Below, piece after piece: positions 7,914 to 16,321 of a stretch of 27,284 nucleotides of DNA. A program made the position numbers and the translations under genes. The stretch spans positions 1 through 27,284 of the forward strand of contig UQMI01000047.1 in NCBI GenBank assembly GCA_900542045.1, written 5' to 3'. The notes beneath the pieces are model-generated. The model had not been told where the DNA came from, searched no databases, and was given only the letters and a program-made list of their open reading frames with translations. Within the stretch, counting starts at the first letter, position 1. Every line of letters starts with the position of its first letter. This DNA is from an uncultured Blautia sp. Its GTDB lineage: Bacteria > Bacillota > Clostridia > Lachnospirales > Lachnospiraceae.

Positions 7914-9161
7914 TTAGCAATGGCTCATAGCTGTAATCGTTCTTTTCGGAATATTCAGATCAGCATATGGGTTTGTCTGCTCTGTATTAGCAGAACCAAA
8001 TTTCTGAATTTCTTCATTCATTTTGTTCTCCAGAACGTGGGTATAAATATTCATCGTAATACTGATACTGGAATGCCCCATCAATTTCTGCACCACTTTC
8101 GGCTCCATTTTCTTCTCAAAACATCTGGTTGCGAAAGTATGTCGTATCGTATGTGGGTGGAAGTCACGAATGATCTTCGGCTCTCTGTGTTCCTGAACCG
8201 CAAGTACAGCTTCTTTCTCCCTCATCCGCTTTATCACTTTCTTAATTTCCTTTTCCACGATATATCTGCTGCACGGACTTCCCATACTTGTAGTGAATAC
8301 CAAGTCTCCCAGTTCTTCTTTCCCTCGCCACCGGTTTCCCAGCTCCTTTTTCAGTCTTACTTGTTTTTCACGCTGAGATTTTAATATCGCTTCTATTTCT
8401 CCCATAAACGGAATCTGCCGGGTGGAATTTACAGTCTTTGGAGTAACTAATATTTCTCGTTTTTCTCCATTATAATAGCTGCAGCTCAGTGAGCGGTTAA
8501 TTTCCGTAATCTTTCTTGTAAAATTTATATCCGGCCACTGGAGCCCGCCCAGTTCTCCAACACGCACTCCTGTCAGAAACATAAAATAGAACATTTCTTT
8601 ATACCAACTATCTTCTACCTCATTTAAAAATTCATTCTGTTCTTCCTGTGTCAATGCAATTTCCTCTTTCGCTTTTTTATATGTCCACGGTACTTCAACA
8701 ATCAGGCACGGGTTCACTGAGATCATTTGACTTCCTAAAGCAAAATCCATGCACTCTCTTAGTCTGCCCAGCGCCTCTCTCATAGCGCTGTTGGAAATAC
8801 CGTCTTTTTCCATTGTATTCAAAGCCTGCTGTACATCCATAGGCTTTATATCTCTTATCTTCTTAGAGCCTATATAAAAGCCAAAAGTTCTTTTGAAATT
8901 GTTCTTCATAGGATTGATACTTGTTTCTTTTACCCTATGGGCCTTAACAGTTGAAAACCATTCTTCAAACCATTCGTTCAACGTAATTCTGTTTTTTCTG
9001 TAATCCTGGCTGCTTTTCGCCTTTTCCTTCGCTTCTGTGAACTCTTCAATAAGCTCTTTCAGATCTGATCCGTACAAAGTAATTTTGATCCCGTTGATCA
9101 TTGCCCTTGCTTCATAGGTTCCTTTATTCTCCCTTATTCCTCTTGGTAATTTTTTTGCCAT
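7914..9161 (-). CDS. int: Tyrosine recombinase / ICE integrase
   Basis: A 415-residue integrase that cuts and rejoins the element ends with the target. The start chosen is ATG 9161 (MAKKLPRG) with AGGAGG 8 nt upstream. An upstream TTG at 9179 is not supported. An N-terminal arm-binding domain (about 1-50) leads to a SAM-like core-binding domain (about 59-145), then the catalytic domain with the full set R200, K242, H337, R340, H363 and nucleophile Y373. It is the last gene of the element and is separated from xis by a hairpin terminator, which would hold its expression down. The short N-terminal domain differs from Tn916 Int, so target choice may differ too. Confidence 0.95.
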   Translation of the reverse strand: MAKKLPRGIRENKGTYEARAMINGIKITLYGSDLKELIEEFTEAKEKAKSSQDYRKNRITLNEWFEEWFSTVKAHRVKETSINPMKNNFKRTFGFYIGSKKIRDIKPMDVQQALNTMEKDGISNSAMREALGRLRECMDFALGSQMISVNPCLIVEVPWTYKKAKEEIALTQEEQNEFLNEVEDSWYKEMFYFMFLTGVRVGELGGLQWPDINFTRKITEINRSLSCSYYNGEKREILVTPKTVNSTRQIPFMGEIEAILKSQREKQVRLKKELGNRWRGKEELGDLVFTTSMGSPCSRYIVEKEIKKVIKRMREKEAVLAVQEHREPKIIRDFHPHTIRHTFATRCFEKKMEPKVVQKLMGHSSISITMNIYTHVLENKMNEEIQKFGSANTEQTNPYADLNIPKRTITAMSHC

Positions 9162-9220
9162 AAGATATGCCTCCTTCAAAACATCGTTATTAAGTACATG
9201 ACCAAAATATCAGTTACTCA

Positions 9221-9259
9221 AAAATAAAACAAAGGTGCGAAAAATTTCTCCACACCCTT
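9221..9259 (-). terminator. Hairpin terminator between xis and int
   Basis: An 11-bp stem with several G-T pairs (about 9234-9244 with 9246-9257) is followed on the minus strand by TTTGTTTTATTTTTG. It would reduce read-through from xis into int. Confidence 0.55.
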
Positions 9260-9262
9260 GAC

Positions 9263-9445
9263 TTATTTCCTTACCTGCGCAAGCAGCCATTTGTCCAACA
9301 ATATCTTATGTGCATAATTGCGGTTGCCAATTTTCACAACAAAAATTTTCTCATTCTCCTTCATCAGTTCTCTGGTTTTAGTTTTTCCAAGATTCAAATA
9401 ATTTGCTGTCTCTTCCACATTTAGTAATATCTTTTCATTTTCCAC
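9263..9445 (-). CDS. xis: Excisionase, small MerR/Xis-like winged helix
   Basis: A 60-residue DNA-binding protein that directs the integrase to excise the element. The sequence (VEETANYLNLGKTKTRELM then a basic stretch ending in KWLLAQVRK) is the DNA-binding fold of Tn916-type excisionases. It starts at GTG 9445 with AGAAAGG a few bases upstream. It lies 28 bp after the MazF-like gene and 101 bp before int, the usual xis-int order. Confidence 0.88.
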   Translation of the reverse strand: MENEKILLNVEETANYLNLGKTKTRELMKENEKIFVVKIGNRNYAHKILLDKWLLAQVRK

Positions 9446-9473
9446 TTTTACCTTTCTCCTGTATTGAAAACTC

Positions 9474-9992
9474 TCAATAATATTTCTTCCTTATTAAATA
9501 GTCGTATCCCTGCCGCACATTACAGAACATACACGTTTCCTTTATTGTCTGGTTCTGATCCGCCCGGATGATAAAATGCTCCTTTGAATTGTAAAATGGC
9601 TTTGCACACACCGGGCATAAGCACATCAGGATCGGTTTATCCAGTTTTTTGATCTCCATGCTGGTACGCAGCGCTTTCTCTACTCTGTTCATCTGATCCC
9701 GGTTTAATCTGCCGACATAATCATCCAACCGCCTTTTATCCACTGTCCGGATCTGCTCCAACAGCACAAAGGACTCTTTCTCCAGACCACTGATTCCGTT
9801 TATCGGCACATGTGTCGGCAGCTTTGTCTTTGGCTGGCTCGTAATAGCCGCAACAATAACAGTTGGACTGTGCTGATTTCCCCGGTTGTTCTGGATGATC
9901 AGAACCGGGCGGTATCCACCCTGCTCACTCCCGAAAACAGGATTCAAATCTGCGTGATAGATCTCTCCACGCCGCATTACTTGTTCTTCCAC
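9474..9992 (-). CDS. MazF/PemK-type protein with C-terminal zinc ribbon
   Basis: I start at GTG 9992, which has GGAAGGAG 8 nt upstream. This gives 172 residues. The open frame runs to a GTG at 10070 directly after a stop and lacks a ribosome site. Residues 6-115 are a complete MazF/PemK fold (RRGEIYHADLNPVFGSEQGG; YRPVL with Arg29; ITSQ with Thr51), the mRNA-cleaving toxin family. Residues 124-158 add a zinc ribbon with Cys126, Cys129, Cys154 and Cys157, close in pattern to the small cysteine-rich KTR proteins of Tn916-like elements. MazF is normally about 115 residues and paired with an antitoxin, but none is visible. It may work as a toxin, or as an RNA-binding regulator of ICE transfer. 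Confidence 0.82.
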   Translation of the reverse strand: MEEQVMRRGEIYHADLNPVFGSEQGGYRPVLIIQNNRGNQHSPTVIVAAITSQPKTKLPTHVPINGISGLEKESFVLLEQIRTVDKRRLDDYVGRLNRDQMNRVEKALRTSMEIKKLDKPILMCLCPVCAKPFYNSKEHFIIRADQNQTIKETCMFCNVRQGYDYLIRKKYY

Positions 9993-10737
9993 AATCACAT
10001 CTCCTTCCGCTATATGCCTTAGAACTTTCTTTGTCCGTAAGGCGTTCTCCCGTTCATTGAAAACAATCACTTAGAACGGGTATGTATCAGCCGAACACAA
10101 AACATTTCTCTGTATCCGGCTACCATAAATGCCTGTTTCAGCCTATTTGTCCTCGACACCCCGGCTGTTATCGCATGTACTTCATTTCATGCAGGGAAGT
10201 CATCAAGCGGCTGACTGCTGATCAGCTCCACGGGCCTGTGCCCCTCTGAGGTTCTCCCAAAGCTGCCCTCACTTGTTGCGACATCCTCGGAGCTGATTCC
10301 GCTATGCTCGCCTCGCCGCAAGCGGCAAGACTCTATCGCTGCATAGCTCCTCGTCTTCCCCGAAAAGATTCCTTCTTTCCGGGGGCCCCTTATATGCTCG
10401 ACTTTATGACCGGGCAGGAGTATCATGATACCTGTTGCCTGTTATCGCCTTGCCAGTAGCAATCTGACAGTTATAGCCGGGTATTTCCCGCTCCCCGGAC
10501 AGATAAAACAGCCGCAAACCGATTCTTCTATATTAGGTGGGATTTCGCTGCCTTTACCCGTCCGGATCATGGCGTACCCGCTAACGTGGCTTACGCTCAT
10601 CACGATAGCAACAGGAATGTACTTGATGAATGGGTATGAACTTTTCAAGGTTCCTGCCCGCTCTTCCCCTACGAAAAAACAGGCGAAAGATTATCTCTTC
10701 CACCTGTTTCCTCAGTCTCAAGCGATTTTTCTACCCG
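9993..10737 (-). other. Palindrome-rich, gene-free, probably structured region
   Basis: About 745 bp with no convincing gene. It is dense in perfect palindromes and stems: GCTGATCAGC (10217-10226), GCCGCAAGCGGC (10315-10326), GGGGCCCC (10382-10389) and GTATCATGATAC (10420-10431). There is also an 11-bp stem pairing 10358-10368 with 10374-10384, and a 7-bp pair at 10301-10307 and 10341-10347 enclosing the second palindrome. Open frames on both strands here have no ribosome sites and odd composition. It occupies the place of Orf8/Orf10 in Tn916. It could be a long structured RNA in the sigma-mazF transcript, or a binding or processing region. Confidence 0.5.
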
Positions 10738-11208
10738 CTATTCTAAAAGTTTTTTCAGTTTCTTCTCTGCTGTTGTCACAGACTTTGCTATGGCCTGGAA
10801 AGAACAGCTTTCCATCTCTGCGATCTGCTCATAGGTCAGTCCGACAAAATAGTAAAGGACTAACCGGCGTTTCTGAATTGCAGGCAGCATGGATATAGCA
10901 GAATAAAGTTCTTCCAGTGCAATCTTCCGGATTGCCTCATTCTCTGCAGATTCTCCTGCCTGTCCGGAGCGCCTGTGTAAAGTGATATCATAGATCTCTG
11001 ACTGTTCAATATGCCGGTCAACGAAATTGAGATGTTTCAGATCATCCAGTTCAAACCTGTCAAATGCCTCATACAGTTCTCTGCTGATTTCCATGCAATG
11101 CGCTTTCCTCTGTCCATCTGCAAATTCTATGTAATATTTTCCATCTAATTCAAATATACTATAAGGATTATATTTGTCTTTTCTTCTTTTTGGGTGGTTG
11201 CCCTTCAT
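10738..11208 (-). CDS. Sigma-70 region 4 protein, Tn916 Orf7-like
   Basis: A 156-residue protein with only the C-terminal sigma factor domain. The N-terminal half (about 1-90) has no domain I recognise but contains YNPYSIFELDGKYYIEF, which is typical of the Orf7 family. Region 4 is at about 95-155: a helix bundle, then the helix-turn-helix LTYEQIAEMESCSFQAIAKS that reads the -35 element. In Tn916, Orf7 and Orf8 activate transcription toward int/xis and transfer genes. Here it stands between the winged-helix regulator and the MazF/xis/int genes, all on one strand. The start has GGAGGA 6 nt upstream. Confidence 0.88.
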   Translation of the reverse strand: MKGNHPKRRKDKYNPYSIFELDGKYYIEFADGQRKAHCMEISRELYEAFDRFELDDLKHLNFVDRHIEQSEIYDITLHRRSGQAGESAENEAIRKIALEELYSAISMLPAIQKRRLVLYYFVGLTYEQIAEMESCSFQAIAKSVTTAEKKLKKLLE

Positions 11209-11220
11209 TTTCTTTCCTCC

Positions 11221-11247
11221 GATCTGAAATTTTTGAAAATTCAGATC
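11221..11247 (-). promoter_or_regulatory. Inverted repeat directly before the sigma gene ribosome site
   Basis: GATCTGAA (11221-11228) and TTCAGATC (11240-11247) form an 8-bp stem around AT-rich sequence. It touches the GGAGGA ribosome site at 11215-11220. It could gate translation or be a regulator site. Confidence 0.45.
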
Positions 11248-11397
11248 GAAGCGGCGGCCCCCGCCCTTGGTAAAAGAGAAGAAGGCTCTTTAAATCGTTA
11301 CAAAAAAGGCGTACCTGTTTTCTTCCAGATACACCCTCTTGCAGATTTATGTAATCATTTGTAAAAAATGGTAAGACTAAGCAGAACTTTGTCGAAT

Positions 11398-11432
11398 AAA
11401 AAAACGCCGCACTCCTTACAGGAATTACGGCG
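11398..11432 (-). terminator. Terminator/attenuator upstream of the sigma gene
   Basis: CGCCG (11405-11409) pairs with CGGCG (11428-11432), with an inner TCCT/AGGA pairing, followed on the minus strand by seven T. It lies between the promoter at 11532-11560 and the sigma gene and so would end transcription before the gene unless read through. Confidence 0.75.
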
Positions 11433-11450
11433 AACCGACAATAAAAAAGG

Positions 11451-11528
11451 TTACTTTTCGATTGGTATGTATTCTGCCCTACTCTTATGCAGCCCTTCCC
11501 CTTTCCAAAAGAGGAAGTAATATGACAT
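11451..11528 (-). CDS. Possible 25-residue leader peptide
   Basis: An ATG about at the predicted transcription start opens a 25-codon frame (starts MSYYFLFWKGEG) that stops 19 bp before the terminator stem. There is no ribosome site, so it would be read leaderless or not at all. The arrangement of promoter, short frame and terminator recalls the tet(M) leader of Tn916. A role in attenuation is only a suggestion. Confidence 0.3.
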   Translation of the reverse strand: MSYYFLFWKGEGLHKSRAEYIPIEK

Positions 11529-11531
11529 ATC

Positions 11532-11560
11532 TATACATTATTCTCCTCTTATTTTGTCAA
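11532..11560 (-). promoter_or_regulatory. Promoter driving the sigma-gene leader
   Basis: A consensus TTGACA (11555-11560), a 17-bp spacer and TGTATA (11532-11537) on the minus strand. It is present only in copy A of the repeat. Confidence 0.6.
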
Positions 11561-11643
11561 CAGGAGAAGTATAGTGTAGAAAAACGATGTTTTAACTACG
11601 ATATGCCCACATTTCTGTTAAAAAAATCGCAAATTATGACAAC

Positions 11644-11680
11644 AAAAAACAGCCTAACCTTCAAGATCAGACTGTTTTTT
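11644..11680 (-). terminator. Terminator after winged-helix gene A
   Basis: AAAAAACAG and CTGTTTTTT bracket a further 7-bp inner pairing with G-T pairs. Both strands end in T runs, so it can work in both directions. It lies 3 bp past the stop of regulator A. Confidence 0.7.
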
Positions 11681-11683
11681 ATC

Positions 11684-12106
11684 CTACTTTGCCTCGAAGC
11701 AGTATCCTACTTCACGCACACACCGGATCTCAAATTGCCGATCCGGGCAGGCTCTGTATAATTTTTCTCTTAATTTGCATACATGGGAGCCAATCGTATT
11801 GTTTTCTATATCCTGCACATAATCCCCCCATATTTTTTGATAAATCTGTTCGTATGTAAGAACCCTTCTTGCATTGGCAGCAAGATAATATAATAAATTA
11901 AATTCTTTTGTAGTTAAAGATACTTCCTGTTTCCCGCAATATACCTTTCTTTGATCTGGAAATATTTCAAGATCGGGAAAGGATATTACGGGTACATAAT
12001 CCGCTTTATACTTCTGAAAATCTGGATATTTACGAAACACTTCCATGATTTCATCAAAAGGATGTGTTTCATTATCCTTGAATTCTGCAACAATTAAACG
12101 CCCCAT
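11684..12106 (-). CDS. Orphan OmpR/PhoB-type winged-helix regulator, copy A
   Basis: 140 residues. The C-terminal 100 residues (from about 40) are a complete transcriptional-regulator C-terminal domain, including LTTKEFNLLYYLAANARRVLT and the recognition part IENNTIGSHVCKLREKL, ending EVGYCFEAK. The N-terminal 40 residues replace the usual receiver, so there is no phosphorylation site and control must come another way. It starts at ATG 12106 behind GGAGGGGG. It has its own terminator and a near-identical relative at 21238. The position upstream of the sigma gene suggests control of ICE or cargo genes. Confidence 0.88.
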   Translation of the reverse strand: MGRLIVAEFKDNETHPFDEIMEVFRKYPDFQKYKADYVPVISFPDLEIFPDQRKVYCGKQEVSLTTKEFNLLYYLAANARRVLTYEQIYQKIWGDYVQDIENNTIGSHVCKLREKLYRACPDRQFEIRCVREVGYCFEAK

Positions 12107-12304
12107 ACCCCCTCCTTTATTTATTATTAACTGTCTCTTAATCTCAAAATTAAGTTACAACCTCCATTGCAAGAATATTGCTCTCTTCTGGGATTATCTT
12201 CACGCCATTAACAAGGTATTATTCCCATAAAGAAATAAAAGCACCACCTGCAACGGTTTTTTCTTTCCCCGTTTAGCGGGGCAGGATAGTTTGGCTTATT
12301 CGGT
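12107..12304. other. Spacer between metal regulator gene and winged-helix gene A
   Basis: Holds a dyad CTTAAT-N6-ATTAAG (12137-12154) in the likely promoter of winged-helix gene A, and a GC-rich hairpin (CCCCG/CGGGG, about 12273-12287) without a T run on either side that would make it a standard terminator. The left edge of cargo module 1 lies here. Confidence 0.4.
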
Positions 12305-12718
12305 TTATTCTTGCTCTTGTGCGGCTGCCTCTTTCAGCCGCGAAAAGCTCTCATCGCTGATAATGTGTTCAATCCGGCAGGCGTCGGCCTCCGCAGTCCT
12401 GGGGTCAACGCCTGCGGCGATAAGCTGCTCGGTAAAGAAACAATGGCGTTCATAGATTTTTTCGGCTACCTCGCGGCCCACATCGGTCAGATGGAGAAAG
12501 TGATCTTCGTCCATTGTAAGAAAGCCGCCGTCCCGCAAGGTAGCCACCGCATGGCACACGCTGGGCTTTGACACCTCCATGTGCCGGGCCACATCTACGG
12601 AGCGTACCATACCGAGTTTCTTTTGGAGAACAAGGATGGTTTCCAGATAGTCCTCCCCGGACGCATGAATATTAAAACTATTTACATCGCTGCAGGCGGA
12701 TTTGTTCTTTTGTTCCAT
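12305..12718 (-). CDS. DtxR/MntR-type metal-dependent repressor
   Basis: 137 residues (start at the second of two adjacent ATG codons, 5 nt after GGAGG). The winged helix is at about 20-75 with recognition part SKPSVCHAVATLRDGGF. The metal-binding and dimer region follows. His92 and the cluster Cys114, Glu117, His118 match the arrangement of metal ligands in DtxR (inference from spacing). No C-terminal SH3-like domain is present, as in MntR. It is the last gene of the uptake operon, 72 bp after the ABC pair, so it probably senses the imported metal and represses the operon. Whether iron or manganese is unclear. Confidence 0.88.
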   Translation of the reverse strand: MEQKNKSACSDVNSFNIHASGEDYLETILVLQKKLGMVRSVDVARHMEVSKPSVCHAVATLRDGGFLTMDEDHFLHLTDVGREVAEKIYERHCFFTEQLIAAGVDPRTAEADACRIEHIISDESFSRLKEAAAQEQE

Positions 12719-12790
12719 CATTGCCTCCGCTATAATCTGTGAAATAAGGGCGAGTACTATTTATGCCCCTCTGCCATAGAGTAACTAACT

Positions 12791-14539
12791 TTATGAGATA
12801 CTCCAACCTTCGGATTGCTGCCGGATGGAAACAAAATTTTGATAGATACCGGGTTTTTTAAGAAGTTCCGCATGTGTGCCGTTCTGGACAATTTCCCCAT
12901 GATCTACAACAAGAATTTGATCTGCATTTTCAATAGTAGCCAGCCGATGCGCGATGATTAGAATAGTTTTACCGTGAGTAAGTGCGCTGATAGCCTGCTG
13001 GATTAAATGCTCATTCTCAGGGTCTACGCTTGCTGTAGCCTCATCTAAAATCACGATGGGGGCGTCTTTAAGCATAGCGCGGGCAATGGAAATTCGTTGC
13101 TTTTCACCGCCAGAGAGAGTTGCGCCGCCATCCCCGATCACTGTATCAAAACCGTCTGGAAGGCTCATGATAAAGTCGTAGCAGCACGCTTTTTTAGCAG
13201 CTTCTATGACCTCTTGTTTCGTCGCATCAGGTTTACCAAACTTAATATTGTTGGCAATCGAGTCCCTGAAAAGATATACATTTTGAAAAACCATCGTAAT
13301 ATTGGCAAGCAGGCTGTCGCACTTCATATCGCTGATTTTAACCCCACCAATTTTGATGCAACCGTTATCCACATCATAGAAACGGGCAAGTAGATTGCAG
13401 ATGGTGGTTTTGCCAGATCCAGATGGCCCAACAATGGCCGTGGTAGTGTTCTCTGGAATGTGCAGGCTTACATGCTCTAATACCTTTTTTTCGTTGTATC
13501 CAAAGGAGACGTCTTCAAAGTCAATATCGAACTTGGACAGTTTAATGTCTTGCCCGTTTTCATCAATCGGAGGTGTGTTTTTAATGGCATCTAATTTGTC
13601 CATAATAACATCGATAGTACGAAGGACATGAATTGCATTATTCATGGCCTCAGTGCTGCTGAACATCATAAAAGAAAAAATGACAATCATCAGCATCATA
13701 GGGATTTCCAAAGTACCGCACAGTACAGAGTTGGCTGCCAGAAGAATCATGGCTACCGCTGCCGCTTTTAGTGAGAACAGATGAAGCAGATTGAGCGGAA
13801 CAAAGTTTTTCTCGATTTTGATGTTGATTTCCTTGCTATCCCGATAGGCTTTGGCAATGCTCTCTACAGCCACGCCCTCTTGCTTGAAGGACTTGACGAT
13901 AGGCATCCCCCGAATATACTCCAACGTCGCGCTGATCATATCATCTTGGGCTTTCTGATGTACCGGAGCATTCCGCTGACTTTTGCGGCCTAGTAGTTGC
14001 AGAAACAGGTTTGAGAGCAGGACACCGACCACAGCAATCACGGATACTATAGGGTTGACAAAACTCATACAGAGAACGATGGTCAATACGAAAATGTAAC
14101 TGTTCACCACCACATCGATCATATTGGTAGCATACATTTCAAAAAAGGATAAATCCGTTGTGACGGCACTGGTCAACTCGCCGGTGTTGTTGTTTTGATA
14201 AAAGCCAAGAGAAACCTTTTTGAGCTTATCGCCCAAGCGAATGCGCTCGTCTGCAGCAGTTTCATAACCTACCCCATTCAAATAACGGGCCTTGAGGTAT
14301 GAAAACCAAAACCGGCCTAAAATGGATAAAATAATAAATGCCGTAATCAGAAATATCTGTGTCGTCTGAACGGTTGGACCGCCCTTTGTCTGCTCCAAAA
14401 CCAGATTGATAGCATAAGCAGCCGCCATGACCGGCATGGCTGTGAAAAGTGCCTGAATAAAGGAGAATACAAATCCCCAATATATTTTTGATTTCCGAGG
14501 TCCAATCCAACGGATGATCCTTCCAATAATTCGAAACAT
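12791..14539 (-). CDS. YbtQ-like ABC half-transporter
   Basis: 582 residues: permease of about six membrane segments (1-310), then an ATPase with Walker A GPSGSGKTT, Q-loop VFQNVYLF, signature LSGGEKQRISIARAML, Walker B IVILDEATASVD and H-loop AHRLATI. The start overlaps the stop of the preceding half-transporter by one base (TAATG). Exporter-fold pairs of this type next to ECF genes and metal regulators resemble YbtP/YbtQ and IrtA/IrtB, which import iron-siderophores despite the exporter fold. The substrate is inferred, not shown. Confidence 0.86.
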   Translation of the reverse strand: MFRIIGRIIRWIGPRKSKIYWGFVFSFIQALFTAMPVMAAAYAINLVLEQTKGGPTVQTTQIFLITAFIILSILGRFWFSYLKARYLNGVGYETAADERIRLGDKLKKVSLGFYQNNNTGELTSAVTTDLSFFEMYATNMIDVVVNSYIFVLTIVLCMSFVNPIVSVIAVVGVLLSNLFLQLLGRKSQRNAPVHQKAQDDMISATLEYIRGMPIVKSFKQEGVAVESIAKAYRDSKEINIKIEKNFVPLNLLHLFSLKAAAVAMILLAANSVLCGTLEIPMMLMIVIFSFMMFSSTEAMNNAIHVLRTIDVIMDKLDAIKNTPPIDENGQDIKLSKFDIDFEDVSFGYNEKKVLEHVSLHIPENTTTAIVGPSGSGKTTICNLLARFYDVDNGCIKIGGVKISDMKCDSLLANITMVFQNVYLFRDSIANNIKFGKPDATKQEVIEAAKKACCYDFIMSLPDGFDTVIGDGGATLSGGEKQRISIARAMLKDAPIVILDEATASVDPENEHLIQQAISALTHGKTILIIAHRLATIENADQILVVDHGEIVQNGTHAELLKKPGIYQNFVSIRQQSEGWSIS

Positions 14540-16296
14540 TATAACACCCCCTTATTTGCAGACCAGCCCTTTGCGTTAATATGAGCCTCCCACATGGTTT
14601 TGTATAGCCGGTTGCTTTGAAGCAAGGCCTCATGAGTACCAACTGCCTCTGCTTTCCCTTGATCTAAAACCACAATTTGATTTGCGTTTTTAATCGTGGA
14701 CAGGCGATGGGCAATGACCAGCAAAGTCTTGCCTTTAGTCAACTCCGCAATAGAACGTTGGATTTTATCTTCGTTCTGTGGATCAGTAAAGGCCGTTGCC
14801 TCATCCAAAATGACAATTGGCGCATTTTTTAATATAGCCCGCGCAATAGCGATACGCTGTCGTTCTCCACCAGACAAACGTCCACCGGCTTCACCCGCTG
14901 TTGTATGATAGCCTCGTTCCAGTTGATTGACAAACTCATCGCAGCAAGCCGCCCGAGCCGCGGCGTACACATCTTCATCGCTGGCCTTTGGATTACCCAG
15001 ACGGATGTTTTCCAAAATTGAACAGTCAAATAGGAAATTATCCTGCGTTACAAAACTAACCAAATCACTCAGCTGTTCTAAAGGGATGTCCTTGATATTA
15101 ACGCCTCCGATGGATATACTTCCTTCGGTCACATCCCAAAAACGTGCAATCAGTCGGGCAATCGTAGATTTACCACCACCAGATGGTCCCACCAAAGCAG
15201 TAAAACTCTTTTCTGGGATAAGCAGATTGAGTCCTTCCAGAACCATTTTACCCTGGTCATTATAAGAAAACGCAACATCTTTCAATTCAATGGAATAATC
15301 TTTGACCTTAGCTGGTTGGCTGGCATCCGACAGTTCTTTAAGTTCCAATATTGCCTCCGCTTCCATGACGGCATATTGAATGGACTTTATCTCATTCGTA
15401 TAATTTGCAAAGGTTGTCAATGGGGTAATCATGCCAAGGGACAGAATAATGCAGATGACGAGATCTGCAGGCTGGAGCGACCCCTGCGCAAAGAGCACAA
15501 GGCCAACCGGAAGCGTTCCCAAAAGCGTGGAAGGAAGAACTGCTGCACCAAAATTCATCGGTTTCCAGGTGTTCCGATACCAATCCAGCGTATAATCCAA
15601 AAACATCTTGACTGCCTGTTCAAATTTCTCATAGGATGAAGCGGATTGGTTGAAAGCTTTGATGACCTGAATACCCTCAACATACTCCACAATTACGCTG
15701 TTGACATGATTATTGGCATTCATATAGTCTTCATATTTTTTGTTAAAAGTCCGCAGGACAAAGGCATAAGCAATCAGTGCGATAGGAATTGTCAGTAAAG
15801 AAGCCAGCGCCATGCGCCAGTCGATGGTTATGATATAAATAAAAATGGACATAGGCAGCAGCATTGCGGGCAAAATTTCCGGTATTAGATGAGCAATGGG
15901 GCGCTCAATGGTTTCCACCCTATCGATAATTTGGTTTTTTAATTGCCCGATGGGTTGATTAATGACGGTGCCCAAGGGAGCTTTCATAAGTTTGTCTGTC
16001 ATTTTTCTGCGTAAGCCTTCTAATATGGTATAGGCAGATTCATGAGAAAGCGTGGTTGAAATCCCATGAAAAATCAACATTAAGGCGTATCCAAGAAGGC
16101 ATACTCCAGTCCATAGAAAGACACCTTTTGTAGATGCTGTTTCATTAAAAAACATCTGGATAATACGATAGACAGCTAAATAAGGGATTAATCCAGCTGC
16201 CACGCTAGTGATTTGAAGACAAGTAGAAAGGATCAACTTTCCTTTGCAGGGGGCAGCGAAACTCAAAACAAGCCCAAACCAGTTTTTCTTCTTCAT
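14539..16296 (-). CDS. YbtP-like ABC half-transporter
   Basis: 585 residues with the same layout as its partner: permease to about residue 320, then ATPase with Walker A GPSGGGKST, VTQDNFLFD, signature LSGGERQRIAIARAIL, Walker B IVILDEATAFTD and AHRLSTI. It shares one base with the next gene and follows the fused EcfA gene by 25 bp, so it belongs to the same operon. The two half-transporters probably form a heterodimer. Function in iron or heme uptake is inferred from the DtxR-type regulator and ECF neighbours. Confidence 0.86.
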   Translation of the reverse strand: MKKKNWFGLVLSFAAPCKGKLILSTCLQITSVAAGLIPYLAVYRIIQMFFNETASTKGVFLWTGVCLLGYALMLIFHGISTTLSHESAYTILEGLRRKMTDKLMKAPLGTVINQPIGQLKNQIIDRVETIERPIAHLIPEILPAMLLPMSIFIYIITIDWRMALASLLTIPIALIAYAFVLRTFNKKYEDYMNANNHVNSVIVEYVEGIQVIKAFNQSASSYEKFEQAVKMFLDYTLDWYRNTWKPMNFGAAVLPSTLLGTLPVGLVLFAQGSLQPADLVICIILSLGMITPLTTFANYTNEIKSIQYAVMEAEAILELKELSDASQPAKVKDYSIELKDVAFSYNDQGKMVLEGLNLLIPEKSFTALVGPSGGGKSTIARLIARFWDVTEGSISIGGVNIKDIPLEQLSDLVSFVTQDNFLFDCSILENIRLGNPKASDEDVYAAARAACCDEFVNQLERGYHTTAGEAGGRLSGGERQRIAIARAILKNAPIVILDEATAFTDPQNEDKIQRSIAELTKGKTLLVIAHRLSTIKNANQIVVLDQGKAEAVGTHEALLQSNRLYKTMWEAHINAKGWSANKGVL

Positions 16297-16321
16297 GTTG
16301 TATCACTCCTCTCATTTTTTG

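Larger units (their letters stand above)
11328..12106 (-). repeat. Direct repeat copy A: winged-helix gene plus leader
   Basis: Matches 21108-21657 in the same orientation over the regulator gene and the leader ending in the GATACACCCT block (11328-11337). Copy A has an extra segment of about 220 bp (roughly 11442-11663) with a promoter and short reading frame that copy B lacks. The two copies differ at many positions, so the duplication is not recent. Confidence 0.85.

Noticed and set aside
7532..8384. Plus-strand frames near the integrase end
   Set aside because: One is over the proposed RNA and one is antisense to int. Neither shows a protein motif.
10201..10440. Origin of transfer at the palindromes
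   Set aside because: In Tn916 the oriT lies near the relaxase gene, far from here. Palindromes alone do not show an oriT.
10187..10648. Minus-strand small frames inside the gene-free region
   Set aside because: No ribosome sites, composition unlike neighbours, and the frames lie over the palindromes. They look like chance reading through a structured sequence.
10425..10898. Plus-strand open frame overlapping the sigma gene
   Set aside because: Opposite strand to a clear sigma region-4 gene and to the palindrome-rich region; no ribosome site.
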